Shown: in pieces, positions 1 through 8,510 of the stretch
Position numbering within the stretch: position 1 is the stretch's first letter
How the letters are laid out: each line of letters starts with the position of its first letter
From: an uncultured Clostridia bacterium
GTDB lineage: Bacteria > Bacillota > Clostridia > Christensenellales > Borkfalkiaceae
NCBI GenBank assembly: GCA_944367535.1
Contig: CALVWQ010000002.1
Location: 1 to 64,000, forward strand
Reading direction: 5' to 3'
DNA length: 64,000 nucleotides
The notes under the pieces: model-generated
What the model was told of the DNA's origin: nothing
Databases searched by the model: none
Seen by the model: only the letters and a program-made list of their open reading frames with translations
Program-made: the position numbers and the translations under genes

Positions 1-2
1 GA

Positions 3-704
3 AAAGGCGGACACGCCAGCGCGCCTCCCGCTCATACTGCGGTCGGAAAACTCGGCGCCGCGTGCGTGCGTGTGGAAAATAAACCTTTCAGGTCGCGCGT
101 TACCGCACCCGTGAAGCAACTTTTCGACGAGCTCGGCAGGCGTTCGACTTTTCTTTATCGTATGATTTTCGCAAACCTCTGGCTTTTCGGCGGACTGCTC
201 GACAAAATCTGCATAAAGAGCGGCGGTGAACTTAATGCGCTTATGAGAACGACCGTCGCTTTCACTCAGATGAACGGCAGCAAGGGCATGAATGTCCTGC
301 CCCCGAAAGCGGATATGGTCGCAAATTTAAGAATAATGTGCGGAGAAACCGTGCAAAGCGCGGTAAGTTATCTGAAAAAGACTGTGAAAGACGACGATAT
401 TTCCGTTGACGTTATATACGGTATGAATCCCTCGCGGGTCAGCCGCGCAGAGGGTAAAGAATGGGATTCGCTTAAAAACGCGATATTGCAGACATGGGGA
501 AATATACTTGTTTCGCCCTATTTGATGCTCGCTTGCAGCGATTCACGCCATTACGGCGAGATTTCCGACTGTGTTTACCGCTTTTCCGCGATGGAACTGA
601 CAAAGGAAGAACGCGGGAGAATACACGGAAACGACGAGAGAATTCCACTTTCAAAAATTGTTCGGACGGTGGAATTTTATATCAGGCTGATTTCCCGGTT
701 CTGA
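3..704 (+). CDS. M20 family metallopeptidase (carboxypeptidase S/PM20D1-like), C-terminal part
   Basis: The reading frame is open from the left edge, so the start and the N-terminal zinc-binding half lie outside the window. The visible 233 residues begin with the lid motif GGHASAPP, which opens the dimerisation domain of M20 peptidases. Near the C-terminus HGNDERIPL matches the conserved HGxxER(I) region that supplies a zinc ligand in this family. The LRIMCGET stretch in the middle also fits M20 proteins. M20 enzymes are two-zinc amidases that cleave C-terminal residues or N-acyl amino acids. The RLTAP-like linker and overall length suggest the carboxypeptidase S branch rather than DapE/ArgE, but the substrate cannot be told. 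A strong hairpin follows the stop codon. Confidence 0.85.
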   Translation, partial: KGGHASAPPAHTAVGKLGAACVRVENKPFRSRVTAPVKQLFDELGRRSTFLYRMIFANLWLFGGLLDKICIKSGGELNALMRTTVAFTQMNGSKGMNVLPPKADMVANLRIMCGETVQSAVSYLKKTVKDDDISVDVIYGMNPSRVSRAEGKEWDSLKNAILQTWGNILVSPYLMLACSDSRHYGEISDCVYRFSAMELTKEERGRIHGNDERIPLSKIVRTVEFYIRLISRF

Positions 705-800
705 TTTTCCCGTAATTAAAAAAGTCTGACCGACGTAAACCGAAGTTAATAAAATTAAAGTAAATAAGCGGAATTTATCCGCAATTCTTTTTTAAAATAC

Positions 801-842
801 TTCGCCCGCGAAAGCATATCGCTTTCGCGGGCGAAAATTTTC
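801..842. terminator. Strong bidirectional terminator hairpin
   Basis: A perfect 15-bp stem (801-815 with 821-835) closes a 5-nt loop and is followed by AATTTT. It lies between the convergent M20 peptidase and glycerophosphodiesterase genes and is A/T-flanked on both sides, so it can end transcription from either side. The remainder of the 705-881 spacer is AT-rich with no other recognisable element. Confidence 0.85.
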
Positions 843-881
843 GGCGATTTTTTAATGTGTGGCTTTAATAATAAAAAGACT

Positions 882-1610
882 TTAATCCGGTATAAAGTTT
901 TCAAAAATAATGTTGATTCCGAGATTTTTAAGCCGTGCGGCTTCTTCTTTATCCGTTACCGTCCAGCCGAGCACGGGGAGATTTTTTGTCCTGTTTGTTT
1001 TAAGAGGCAGGGCATTGTGGCGGTAACTTATAAAATCGGGTTTTATCAGAAAATTCAAAGACATGTGTTTTAAAATATGGCGGTTTATGGGCTTTTCTTC
1101 TTTGGCGTCGTCGGTGCCGAGAATGCCTCTTATAAACTCGGGGGCTAATTTTTTCACCTTGTTGAGATACAGTGGATTAAAAGTCTGAACCGCGAAATCC
1201 CCTTTGTAATGTTTAAGTATTCCGACCGCCTTTTCCACGAAGTCTTTTGCGTCGTGGTCTTTAAGTTCGATTAAAAGCGGCGTTCTGTTCTCGGCTATTT
1301 CCAGCACCTCTTCAAATCTTGGAATTTTCTCGTTTGTTTCCGCAAGCCGCAGTCTGTCGAGTTCCGCGGAGGTTTTTTCGAAGATTTTTCCCTCCGCGCC
1401 CGTCATTCTCGCGAGAGTTTTGTCGTGAAAACAATAGAGAACTCCGTCGGAGGAACGGTACACGTCTATTTCGAAAGGATATCCCGCCTGCGCGGCCTTT
1501 TCGTAGGCGGTAACGGAATTTTCCACGACCTTTCCGCCCCATAAGCCTCTGTGTGCGACGGGACGTTCTGTAAGCCAATGACCTTTTTTTACTCTGTTTT
1601 CAGCTTCCAT
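882..1610 (-). CDS. Glycerophosphodiester phosphodiesterase
   Basis: A 242-residue cytosolic GDPD-family TIM-barrel enzyme. It hydrolyses glycerophosphodiesters to an alcohol and glycerol-3-phosphate. Catalytic signatures are present in order: HRG near residue 20, ExD (EIDV) near 47-49, the HD of CFHD near 62-63, and an IELKD segment in the middle that supplies a metal ligand. The length is standard for the short soluble bacterial form. ATG at 1610 is chosen because AAGGTG lies 7-8 nt upstream; the GTG nine bases further out is part of that ribosome binding site. It is transcribed alone from its own promoter and faces the M20 gene across a shared terminator. Function as a GDPD is confident; the exact phosphodiester is not known. 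Confidence 0.92.
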   Translation of the reverse strand: MEAENRVKKGHWLTERPVAHRGLWGGKVVENSVTAYEKAAQAGYPFEIDVYRSSDGVLYCFHDKTLARMTGAEGKIFEKTSAELDRLRLAETNEKIPRFEEVLEIAENRTPLLIELKDHDAKDFVEKAVGILKHYKGDFAVQTFNPLYLNKVKKLAPEFIRGILGTDDAKEEKPINRHILKHMSLNFLIKPDFISYRHNALPLKTNRTKNLPVLGWTVTDKEEAARLKNLGINIIFENFIPD

Positions 1611-1628
1611 TTTATTCACCTTACAGTT

Positions 1629-1657
1629 ATTATATTGTTTTTTCGCCGCGCGGTCAA
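1629..1657 (-). promoter_or_regulatory. Sigma-A type promoter of the glycerophosphodiesterase gene
   Basis: On the minus strand TTGACC (1657-1652) and TATAAT (1634-1629) are separated by exactly 17 bp. The -10 box lies about 18 bp before the start codon, giving a short leader that contains the AAGGTG ribosome binding site. Confidence 0.7.
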
Positions 1658-1813
1658 CGAACTCGGTGCATTTTTAAATTTTTATTTTCCGTATTGCGGA
1701 ACTTGCAGTCGTTGTGATAGAATATTAAAAAAACGAAAAAAATAAAAAAATTTTAAAATTCATGCAATAAAATCATCGGTCAGAAGATTAACTATATGAA
1801 AGGAGTCCGAAAA

Positions 1814-2386
1814 ATGCTGTTTTTAAGTCTTGCAACAGAGCCTGTCGACAAAAACGAACTTGACGGGTACATATCGGAAATCGCCCAAGGTAAGCCGGAG
1901 GGACTCGATAAACTTTACGGGAAAACCAAATCCGCGGTGTTCGGGTTATCCCTTTCCATACTGAAAAATTTTCACGACGCGGAAGACGTTCTGCACGACT
2001 GTTATATTTCGGTATACGTCAATGCCCCCGCTTACGTTTCCGAGAAAAAACCGCTTGCCTGGATTCTTACTATTGCGAGAAATCTCTGTTACAAGAAATT
2101 GCAGACGAGGAAACGCACCGATTATCTAGACTCGGAGGAGGCGGAAAGATTTTTTGCCGAGCATGCGCTTCCCGCGGGCGAAATAGCCGAAGACAGATTT
2201 TTTATCGAGGAATGTGTCAACAATTTGGGCGATGAAGAAAGAGACGTTCTTATCCTTCATGCGGTGGCTGGAATGAAATTCAGGGAGATATCGGCTTTTC
2301 TCGGAGTGCCGCTTCCGACAGTCCTGTCGCGATATAACAGGACGGTCAAAAAATTAAGAATAAAATACGGGAGTACGGAATTATGA
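1814..2386 (+). CDS. ECF (extracytoplasmic function) sigma-70 family factor
   Basis: A 190-residue two-domain sigma factor. Region 2 lies around residues 25-75 (including NFHDAEDVLHDCYISVY, the usual core-binding and -10 recognition helix). Region 4 is a helix-turn-helix at about 140-185 (DEERDVLILHAV, FREISAFLGVPLPTVLSR). Regions 1 and 3 are absent, as expected of ECF factors. The start is ATG 1814, with AGGAG at 1801-1805; an ATG 18 bases upstream lacks a ribosome binding site. The stop overlaps the next gene by ATGA, which encodes a membrane protein with anti-sigma features. The two therefore probably form a sigma/anti-sigma pair that senses an envelope signal. A GGAACTT sequence about 110 bp upstream could be part of an autoregulated ECF promoter, but I could not fix its -10 box. 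The regulon is unknown. Confidence 0.9.
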   Translation: MLFLSLATEPVDKNELDGYISEIAQGKPEGLDKLYGKTKSAVFGLSLSILKNFHDAEDVLHDCYISVYVNAPAYVSEKKPLAWILTIARNLCYKKLQTRKRTDYLDSEEAERFFAEHALPAGEIAEDRFFIEECVNNLGDEERDVLILHAVAGMKFREISAFLGVPLPTVLSRYNRTVKKLRIKYGSTEL

Positions 2387-3888
2387 AAAAGAAAGAAATC
2401 GATGAAAAGGTAAAGACTGCGTTCGAGGACGCGACGCCCGACAATATAGAAAGAATCAAGGCGGACGCGGCGAAAACCGAACAGGCGGGCGTGCCGATTG
2501 CGGCAAAACCCGTCAAAAAGAACAGATTGTGGAGAAGAATCGCGCTCGGCGCGGCGTGCGTTGCGCTGTTGATATGCGGTGGGCTCGGTATTTACGGTTA
2601 CAACATGACCTATGCGACCGCGTCCGAAGTATTCTTCGATGTAAACCCCAGTATGACAATGACGGTCAACGGCAAAGGGAAAGTGCTTAATGTTACGGCG
2701 AACAACGCCGATGCCGAACGCGTTATAGCGGGACTGGATTTTAGCGGCAGCAGTTATGAAGTGGCGGTAAACGCTATAATAGGTTCTATGCTGAGGACGG
2801 GGTATCTTTCGCAGATATCCAACTCGGTGCTCGTGAGCGTGAACGATAAGAACGAAAACCGCAGTAAAACCGTAGAACTCAACATACTCGCAGAAATCGA
2901 ACGCGTTTTCACCGTGGAGAGTTTTGACGGCGCGGTCATTTCTCAGACCGTAGCTGCGGACGCCGAACTCACGGCGCTCGCAAAAGAGTACGGAATCACA
3001 ATCGGTAAGGCAAACCTAATCAACCGTATAATCGAGGCATCGGAGAGCGCGGCGGCGGAAGGTACCGCGGCAACCGCTTATACATTCAAAGACCTTGTCG
3101 GGCTTACCATTAACGAACTCAACGTCCTCGCGGAATCGCTTTCCGTGGACGTGAGCGGAGTTTCCTGCGTGGGGACGGCCAGCAAACAGGGATATATCGG
3201 CAAGGACGAGGCGCGTGAAAAGGCGCTTATATACGCGGAAGTCGAACTCGAACACGTAAACGGCAGTACCGTAAGAGCGGAGTTTGATTTCGAGGACGGT
3301 GTGATGGTGTACGAACTCTCTTTCGCAAGCGATGAATTCGAATACGAAGTTGAGATAAACGCGACGAGCGGTGAATTCGTCTCTATAAAGAAAGAACTTA
3401 AAAAGGCCGGCACCGTCGGCGAAGCCATTACCGAAGCCGAAATAAAAGAGGCGGCGCTCGCGGAGGCGGGGTTAGACGTCTCGGCTGAAATTGCGGATTA
3501 TCGGGCGGAATACGACGCCGATGATTTTGAGTACGAAGTGAAATTTGTCGCAGACGGCTTCGAATACGAATTTGAAATACGTGCGGACGGAAAAATACTC
3601 TCTTACGAAAAGAAAGTAAGGCTTGAACTGAATAAGGGCGAAAGCGGGCTCGGCGCTCTTGCGGCGGAGTACATCAAAAAGATAGTTATGGCGGAAGCTA
3701 AGATAATCGCGAGCATAAAGGGCATAGACTTCGACGAAACGCAGATATTTGAGTACGAGTGCGAACTCGAAAGAGAGGACGGGGTGCTTGCATACGAAGT
3801 GGAATTCAGATTCCTCGATTTCGAATTTGAATTCAGGGTTAACGCAAAGTCCGGGATAATCGTCAAAGCTTCGATAGACAGGGACTGA
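2383..3888 (+). CDS. Membrane anti-sigma factor candidate, RsgI-like core plus three PepSY repeats
   Basis: The 501-residue product has a charged cytosolic N-terminus (1-50), one membrane helix (about 52-73), then a long outward-facing part. Just after the helix comes FFDVNPSMTMTVN (84-96), which resembles the RsgI core seen in anti-sigma-I proteins. The C-terminal half holds three similar segments of about 65-75 residues (near 272-338, 345-408 and 432-501), each with the acidic/aromatic strands (DEFEYEVEINA, DGFEYEFEIRA, LDFEFEFRVNA) typical of PepSY domains. It is translationally coupled by ATGA to the ECF sigma gene upstream. Inferred job: bind that sigma factor at the membrane and release it on an external signal. 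RsgI proteins normally pair with SigI, so pairing with an ECF factor is a point of interest. Confidence 0.75.
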   Translation: MKKKEIDEKVKTAFEDATPDNIERIKADAAKTEQAGVPIAAKPVKKNRLWRRIALGAACVALLICGGLGIYGYNMTYATASEVFFDVNPSMTMTVNGKGKVLNVTANNADAERVIAGLDFSGSSYEVAVNAIIGSMLRTGYLSQISNSVLVSVNDKNENRSKTVELNILAEIERVFTVESFDGAVISQTVAADAELTALAKEYGITIGKANLINRIIEASESAAAEGTAATAYTFKDLVGLTINELNVLAESLSVDVSGVSCVGTASKQGYIGKDEAREKALIYAEVELEHVNGSTVRAEFDFEDGVMVYELSFASDEFEYEVEINATSGEFVSIKKELKKAGTVGEAITEAEIKEAALAEAGLDVSAEIADYRAEYDADDFEYEVKFVADGFEYEFEIRADGKILSYEKKVRLELNKGESGLGALAAEYIKKIVMAEAKIIASIKGIDFDETQIFEYECELEREDGVLAYEVEFRFLDFEFEFRVNAKSGIIVKASIDRD

Positions 3889-3923
3889 TGGCGGAAAAAA
3901 TATCGTTAAAAATGAGACTCGGT

Positions 3924-3956
3924 ACGGGCGGCGGAGGTCAAACCTCCGCCGCCCGT
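3924..3956 (+). terminator. Terminator-like hairpin after the sigma/anti-sigma operon
   Basis: A perfect 15-bp GC-rich stem (3924-3938 with 3942-3956) and 3-nt loop lie 35 bases past the stop codon. The T-run behind it is weak (CTAAATTT), so the termination strength is uncertain. Confidence 0.65.
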
Positions 3957-3966
3957 CTAAATTTAC

Positions 3967-3995
3967 TTGCAAAAATCCGTATAATATTATATACT
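3967..3995 (+). promoter_or_regulatory. Sigma-A type promoter of lepA-hemW
   Basis: TTGCAA (3967-3972) and TATACT (3990-3995) are separated by 17 bp, in an AT-rich stretch directly after the upstream hairpin and about 65 bp before the lepA start codon. Confidence 0.6.
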
Positions 3996-4061
3996 TTATA
4001 GTAAATCGATAATGAAAGGGCGCGTATTTTTCTTCGAGAAAATGCTGCCCGCGGTAAAGAT

Positions 4062-5873
4062 ATGGCAATCAACAGAAAAAACATACGGAATTTTTGCATA
4101 GTCGCGCATATAGATCACGGCAAGTCCACGCTTGCCGACAGGCTGATGGAAAAGACGGGACAGGTTTCCGAACGGGACATGGAGGACCAGCTTTTAGACA
4201 GTATGGACCTCGAAAGAGAGCGCGGCATAACCATCAAACTCACGCCGGTGCGAATGTTTTATAAGGCGAAAGACGGCGAAGAATATGTCTTTAATCTTAT
4301 AGATACTCCGGGACACGTCGATTTTTCGTACGAGGTTTCGCGTTCTCTGCGTGCGTGCGAGGGGGCTATACTCATTGTTGACGCGACGCAGGGGGTGCAG
4401 GCGCAGACGCTCGCAAACGCATATCTCGCGATAGACAATGACCTCGAAATATTGCCCGTTATAAATAAGATAGACCTGGCCTCGGCGCGGCCCGACGAGA
4501 CGGCGGAGGAAATAGAGAACATTCTCGGGGTGGACGCGAGCGACGCGCCCAGAATATCGGCAAAGAGCGGACTGAACATAGAAGAAGTGCTCGAAAGCGT
4601 GGTAAAGAAAATTCCCGCGCCCCGCGGCGACGAAACCGCTCCCTTAAAAGCGCTTATTTTCGACAGCTTTTACGATAATTTCAAGGGCGTTATTTGTTTT
4701 GTCAGACTCATGGACGGCACTGTCAGGGTGGGCGACGAGATAACGGCATTCATGACCACCAAGAGATTTACAGTAACCGAAGTCGGCGTCTTTTCTCCGA
4801 AGATGACGCCCGTACATCAACTATCCGCGGGCGAAGTCGGGTATATCGCGGCGAGCGTAAAGAGTATAGAGGACACCGCCGTGGGGGATACGATTACGTC
4901 GGCGGACAATCCCGCAAAGGAACCTTTGCCGGGCTATAAAAAAGCTCTTCCCATGGTGTTTTCGGGAGTGTTTCCTCTCGACGGGAGCAAATACGGCGAC
5001 CTTAAAGACGCGCTTTTAAAACTAAAACTCAACGACGCCGCCCTGTCCATAGAGCCCGATAATTCCGTCGCGCTCGGCTTCGGATTCAGATGCGGATTTT
5101 TGGGACTTTTACACATGGACGTCATACAGGAGCGAATAGAGCGCGAATTCGACCTCGACATAATCACGACGGCGCCGTCGGTTTCTTATAAGGTCTATAA
5201 GACGGACGGGACGGAACTCATGGTAGAAAATCCCACGCACCTTCCGCCCATGACAGAAATCGCGTATATGGAAGAACCCGTCATAGACGCGAATATATTT
5301 ACTCCGCCCGAGTATGTGGGACCTATAATGGAACTATGTCAATATAAGCGCGGGGTATACAAAAATATGACGTATCTCGATAAAACGCGCGTGGAACTGC
5401 GCTACGTTCTGCCGCTGAACGAGATAATCTACGACTTTTTCGACAGCCTTAAATCGCGCACCAAGGGTTACGCGTCTTTCGATTACGAGATAAAAGGCTA
5501 CGAAAAGAGCGACCTTGTCAAACTCGATATGCTCTTAAACGGAGAAATCTGCGACGCGCTCTCCATTATAGTGCATAAGGACAAGGCTTACGAGCGAGGC
5601 AGACAGATAGCCGAAAAACTCAAAGAAGTTATTCCGAGACAGATGTTTGAGATTCCCATACAGGCGGCCGTCGGCGGAAAGATAATCGCGAGAGAAACGG
5701 TCAAAGCGTACAGAAAAGACGTTCTCGCCAAATGTTACGGCGGCGACGTGACGAGAAAGAAAAAACTTCTCGAGAAACAGAAAGAGGGCAAAAAGAAAAT
5801 GCGCTCCATAGGCACGGTGGAAATACCTTCGGAGGCGTTTATCAGCATTCTTAAAACCGACAGCGACAAATAA
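4062..5873 (+). CDS. lepA: Elongation factor 4 (ribosome back-translocase LepA)
   Basis: A 603-residue translational GTPase of the normal LepA length. The G domain shows AHIDHGKS (G1, about 15-22), RGITIK (G2), DTPGH (G3), NKID (G4) and SAKSG (G5). Downstream are the EF-G-like domains and the LepA-specific C-terminal domain ([29 protein letters not shown] region, here near residues 548-573). LepA binds stalled or mispositioned ribosomes and aids translation and ribosome assembly. ATG 4062 is chosen because the protein then begins like other LepA proteins ([14 protein letters not shown]); its ribosome binding site is weak. hemW follows after 17 bp, the common lepA-hemW pairing in Firmicutes. 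Confidence 0.98.
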   Translation: MAINRKNIRNFCIVAHIDHGKSTLADRLMEKTGQVSERDMEDQLLDSMDLERERGITIKLTPVRMFYKAKDGEEYVFNLIDTPGHVDFSYEVSRSLRACEGAILIVDATQGVQAQTLANAYLAIDNDLEILPVINKIDLASARPDETAEEIENILGVDASDAPRISAKSGLNIEEVLESVVKKIPAPRGDETAPLKALIFDSFYDNFKGVICFVRLMDGTVRVGDEITAFMTTKRFTVTEVGVFSPKMTPVHQLSAGEVGYIAASVKSIEDTAVGDTITSADNPAKEPLPGYKKALPMVFSGVFPLDGSKYGDLKDALLKLKLNDAALSIEPDNSVALGFGFRCGFLGLLHMDVIQERIEREFDLDIITTAPSVSYKVYKTDGTELMVENPTHLPPMTEIAYMEEPVIDANIFTPPEYVGPIMELCQYKRGVYKNMTYLDKTRVELRYVLPLNEIIYDFFDSLKSRTKGYASFDYEIKGYEKSDLVKLDMLLNGEICDALSIIVHKDKAYERGRQIAEKLKEVIPRQMFEIPIQAAVGGKIIARETVKAYRKDVLAKCYGGDVTRKKKLLEKQKEGKKKMRSIGTVEIPSEAFISILKTDSDK

Positions 5874-5890
5874 CAAAAAACGGAATTAAA

Positions 5891-7000
5891 ATGAGCGGGA
5901 TTTATATTCATATACCTTTTTGCAAAAGTAAGTGCACTTACTGCGATTTTGCCTCGTATCCGAAAGAAGTCTCGAAGAAAGAGGCATATTTTGCCTGCCT
6001 TTACAGAGAAATAGAGGGTCGCGGCATTCAATGCCGCGGAAAGACTTTCGATACCGTTTATATAGGAGGGGGTACTCCTTCTTTTGTCCCCGCGAAATTC
6101 ATTACGGGTGCGCTTAAACAAATTAGAAAATGTTTCACCCTTTCGGAAAATCCCGAAATAACAGTGGAGATAAACCCGGGGACTCTCGACAGAGAAAAAG
6201 CCGAGGCATATTTCGACGCGGGGATAAACCGTTTTTCGATAGGGTTGCAGACGGGTTACGACGAGCAGTTAAAAAGGCTTAACCGTATACATACCGCAAA
6301 AGATTTTCTCTTATGCTGCAATCTTTTAAAAGGCAGAAACATAAGTGCTGATATACTTATAGGGCTTGCCGACCAGACCGCGGAGCAGGTAAAAAAGACC
6401 ATTGACCTTGCCCTCGCAGGAGGGGTGAGTCATATTTCGGTATACGCGCTGACTCCCGAACCGGGTACGCCGATATATACCGATTATCTTAACGGTGCAC
6501 TGCCGAGCGACGACGAAACCGCAGATTTATACGATGCGGCGGCGAATTATCTCAAAGAAAAGGGTTTTTATCGGTACGAGGTATCAAATTTTGCCAAGAA
6601 AGGTTTCGAGAGCAGGCACAATCTTAACTATTGGCGTCGGGGCGAATATATCGGCGCGGGAGTTTCGGCGTCATCCTTTATGGACGGGCGGCGTTTTACC
6701 AACACATATAACATCGACGAATACATGAACGCCGTTATAGTCAACAAGTTTCCCGAAATTTCTTCCGAAAAAATAGAGGGGGACGACGCGGAGTTCGAAT
6801 TTATCATGCTTGGTCTCCGTACGTTTGAGGGGATAAGCGCCAAGAAATTTTCCGAACTTTTCGGGCATGACTTTTTTGAAAAATACAAGTCGCAAATCGC
6901 GAAAAAATCCGCGTTTTTGGATATAAACGGCGATAATGTAAGAATAAAAGATAAATATTTATATGTTCAGAACGATATAATTCTCGAATTTATGAGATAG
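5891..7000 (+). CDS. hemW: Heme chaperone HemW, radical SAM protein
   Basis: A 369-residue protein with the radical-SAM cluster motif at C11, C15 and C18. The following residues are DF rather than the extra cysteine found in true HemN, which places it with HemW. IYIGGGTPS (about 56-64) is the conserved SAM-binding glycine motif, and the HemN C-terminal region occupies the last third. HemW-type proteins bind and deliver heme; older annotations call them oxygen-independent coproporphyrinogen oxidase, which is probably wrong here. It is cotranscribed with lepA. Instead of the usual hrcA-grpE-dnaK continuation, the next gene is spoIIGA. Confidence 0.93.
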   Translation: MSGIYIHIPFCKSKCTYCDFASYPKEVSKKEAYFACLYREIEGRGIQCRGKTFDTVYIGGGTPSFVPAKFITGALKQIRKCFTLSENPEITVEINPGTLDREKAEAYFDAGINRFSIGLQTGYDEQLKRLNRIHTAKDFLLCCNLLKGRNISADILIGLADQTAEQVKKTIDLALAGGVSHISVYALTPEPGTPIYTDYLNGALPSDDETADLYDAAANYLKEKGFYRYEVSNFAKKGFESRHNLNYWRRGEYIGAGVSASSFMDGRRFTNTYNIDEYMNAVIVNKFPEISSEKIEGDDAEFEFIMLGLRTFEGISAKKFSELFGHDFFEKYKSQIAKKSAFLDINGDNVRIKDKYLYVQNDIILEFMR

Positions 7001-7003
7001 GTT

Positions 7004-7034
7004 TTCGTCAAAAAACTTTCATAAAGTATATAAT
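7004..7034 (+). promoter_or_regulatory. Possible Spo0A-activated promoter of spoIIGA-sigE
   Basis: TATAAT at 7029-7034 lacks a normal -35 box. In the -35 region sits TTCGTCA (7004-7010), which on the other strand reads TGACGAA inside TTTTGACGAAAA and fits the 0A-box consensus TGNCGAA. In Bacillus the spoIIG operon is activated by Spo0A bound over the -35 region, so the arrangement is what this operon would need. The predicted transcript start is near 7041. The assignment is inferred from sequence and position only. Confidence 0.45.
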
Positions 7035-7046
7035 TTTGTTAAAAAT

Positions 7047-7085
7047 ACGCCCCCGCGAATGTTATCCTAACATTCGCGGGGGCGT
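7047..7085 (+). promoter_or_regulatory. Perfect 18-bp stem-loop covering the spoIIGA ribosome binding site
   Basis: Arms 7047-7064 and 7068-7085 pair perfectly around a 3-nt loop and end one base before the ATG at 7087. The only ribosome binding site for that ATG, GCGGGGGCG, lies in the right arm. No T-run follows on the plus strand, so it is a poor terminator for hemW, although the minus strand has ATTTTT after the stem. It could act as an attenuating leader hairpin for spoIIGA. Confidence 0.6.
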
Positions 7086-7086
7086 T

Positions 7087-8100
7087 ATGACTGTATATAT
7101 AGAGTATGTTTTTTTCGATAACCTCGTTATAGACTATCTTATACTCAAAGCGGCTTTTTTCACGCTCGGAATGCCTTTCCGCAGGTTAAGGCTTTTTTTC
7201 TGCGCGCTCGCGGGAGCGGCGTTCGCGCTCTTATATCCCGCCATGGAAATTCACCCCGTGATACTTGCTCTCGTCAAGATATTCATGGGACTTTCAATGA
7301 CGCTAATGGCGGCAAAATACGGAAGTTTCAGGCGGTATTTCACGGTTACTGCGCTTTTTTTTCTTTATACTTTTCTGCTGGGCGGGGCAATTACGGGTGT
7401 ATATTATGTTTTGGGGCTTAATCCTTCGTCCGAACTGTCGATTGCGCTTATGGTTCTTCCCGCTTATATCATAATAAAGGCTGCCTATTCGGTCGTCAGA
7501 TATATTTACAGGCGACGACACGTTGCGTCGCTTGTTTATAAAACCGAGATAACACTCGGGAGCGTTACCGTTACCGCAAACGGTTTTCTCGACACCGGGA
7601 ACGGGCTTTATTTGGGCGACGTACCCGTTATAATGTGCGCTAAAAGCGTTGCGGAACAATTTCTGTGCGGCGGAAAACTGCCCGATATGAAAAAAATAAC
7701 GGTAAGGACGGTGAACGGAGAAGAGCAAAAAGTCGTTTTTATGGCGGACATCGTTAAAATAAGCGCGGAGAAGTTTGTCGCGGAGATTAAAAACGTTGCG
7801 CTCTGCGCCGTAAAATCGGGCTTTGAAAGCGGTTATGAAGTGATATTGCATCCCGCGCTGTTGAATCTCGGAAATTCTGAGAAAAAGAAAGAGGATAACT
7901 GCGCGAAAGTCAATGAAAATACTGCGGACAATAAACCGCTCGGGACGGAAGAACGGATAGAAAAAGACGGCAATCGGGGAAGTACGGGAGAGGGCGCGGA
8001 CAATAAAAGAAAAGAGGGCGAAGAAAAGCGCGCGGACGAAATAACAGACACTTGCGAAAAAGAAAACATTTTAAACGAGCGCGGGGGAAAGGCGGTATAA
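7087..8100 (+). CDS. spoIIGA: Sporulation sigma-E factor processing peptidase SpoIIGA
   Basis: A 337-residue membrane aspartic protease that activates pro-sigma-E at the asymmetric septum. The N-terminal half has about five hydrophobic helices, beginning with the conserved VYIEYVFFDNLVIDYLIL. The C-terminal half carries FLDTGNGLY, with catalytic Asp near residue 169. The family normally ends shortly after an ILHP-type motif; here EVILHPALLNLG is followed by about 70 further residues, highly charged and rich in Lys, Glu, Asp and Asn. ATG 7087 matches the family N-terminus; an in-frame TTG 51 bases upstream would lie before the predicted transcript start. The partner sigE follows after an unusually long spacer of 410 bp. 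Confidence 0.9.
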   Translation: MTVYIEYVFFDNLVIDYLILKAAFFTLGMPFRRLRLFFCALAGAAFALLYPAMEIHPVILALVKIFMGLSMTLMAAKYGSFRRYFTVTALFFLYTFLLGGAITGVYYVLGLNPSSELSIALMVLPAYIIIKAAYSVVRYIYRRRHVASLVYKTEITLGSVTVTANGFLDTGNGLYLGDVPVIMCAKSVAEQFLCGGKLPDMKKITVRTVNGEEQKVVFMADIVKISAEKFVAEIKNVALCAVKSGFESGYEVILHPALLNLGNSEKKKEDNCAKVNENTADNKPLGTEERIEKDGNRGSTGEGADNKRKEGEEKRADEITDTCEKENILNERGGKAV

Positions 8101-8510
8101 TCGGCATAAAATTCTGTTTTTTCGCAAAATCTGCTCTTTTGCGCTGTCCGCGCCGTGCTAATATCTTTCAACACGGAGCGTTAGTTGCAGAAATATTTTA
8201 TCTTCTGTTTAGGCGACGGTTTTGTCGGCGATATACGAATGTTTATAATGCGGACAAAAAGGCTGTAAAAAGATGCGGAGCGGCGTCTTGCAATGATACC
8301 GACTTATAAAAACTTTTTCTCCGAAACTTTTTTGCGCCGTTTGCGAAAGCCGAAATATGTTTAAGCGGCTTTTCAAGAATGTATGAGTGCTTCTGCCGAG
8401 TGTTTACCGACGCACGGCGAGAAAAATTATAATGAGATATTATTTTTATATAATAATTTTAAGGTGTGCGGAATAAACTATTTAGAGATTGCGGTTTGCG
8501 GGGTGCGGAC
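8101..8510 (+). other. Long spacer between spoIIGA and sigE
   Basis: In most spore formers these two genes are adjacent. I see no convincing gene here. An open stretch at 8052-8309 is rich in Arg and Cys, has no ribosome binding site and overlaps spoIIGA. The last part (8425-8460) is very AT-rich with TATAATAATTTTA and could hold a promoter for sigE, but no clear -35 box fits. Confidence 0.4.

Noticed and set aside
8052..8309. Possible small basic protein between spoIIGA and sigE
   Set aside because: It overlaps the spoIIGA end, has no ribosome binding site and no recognisable fold.
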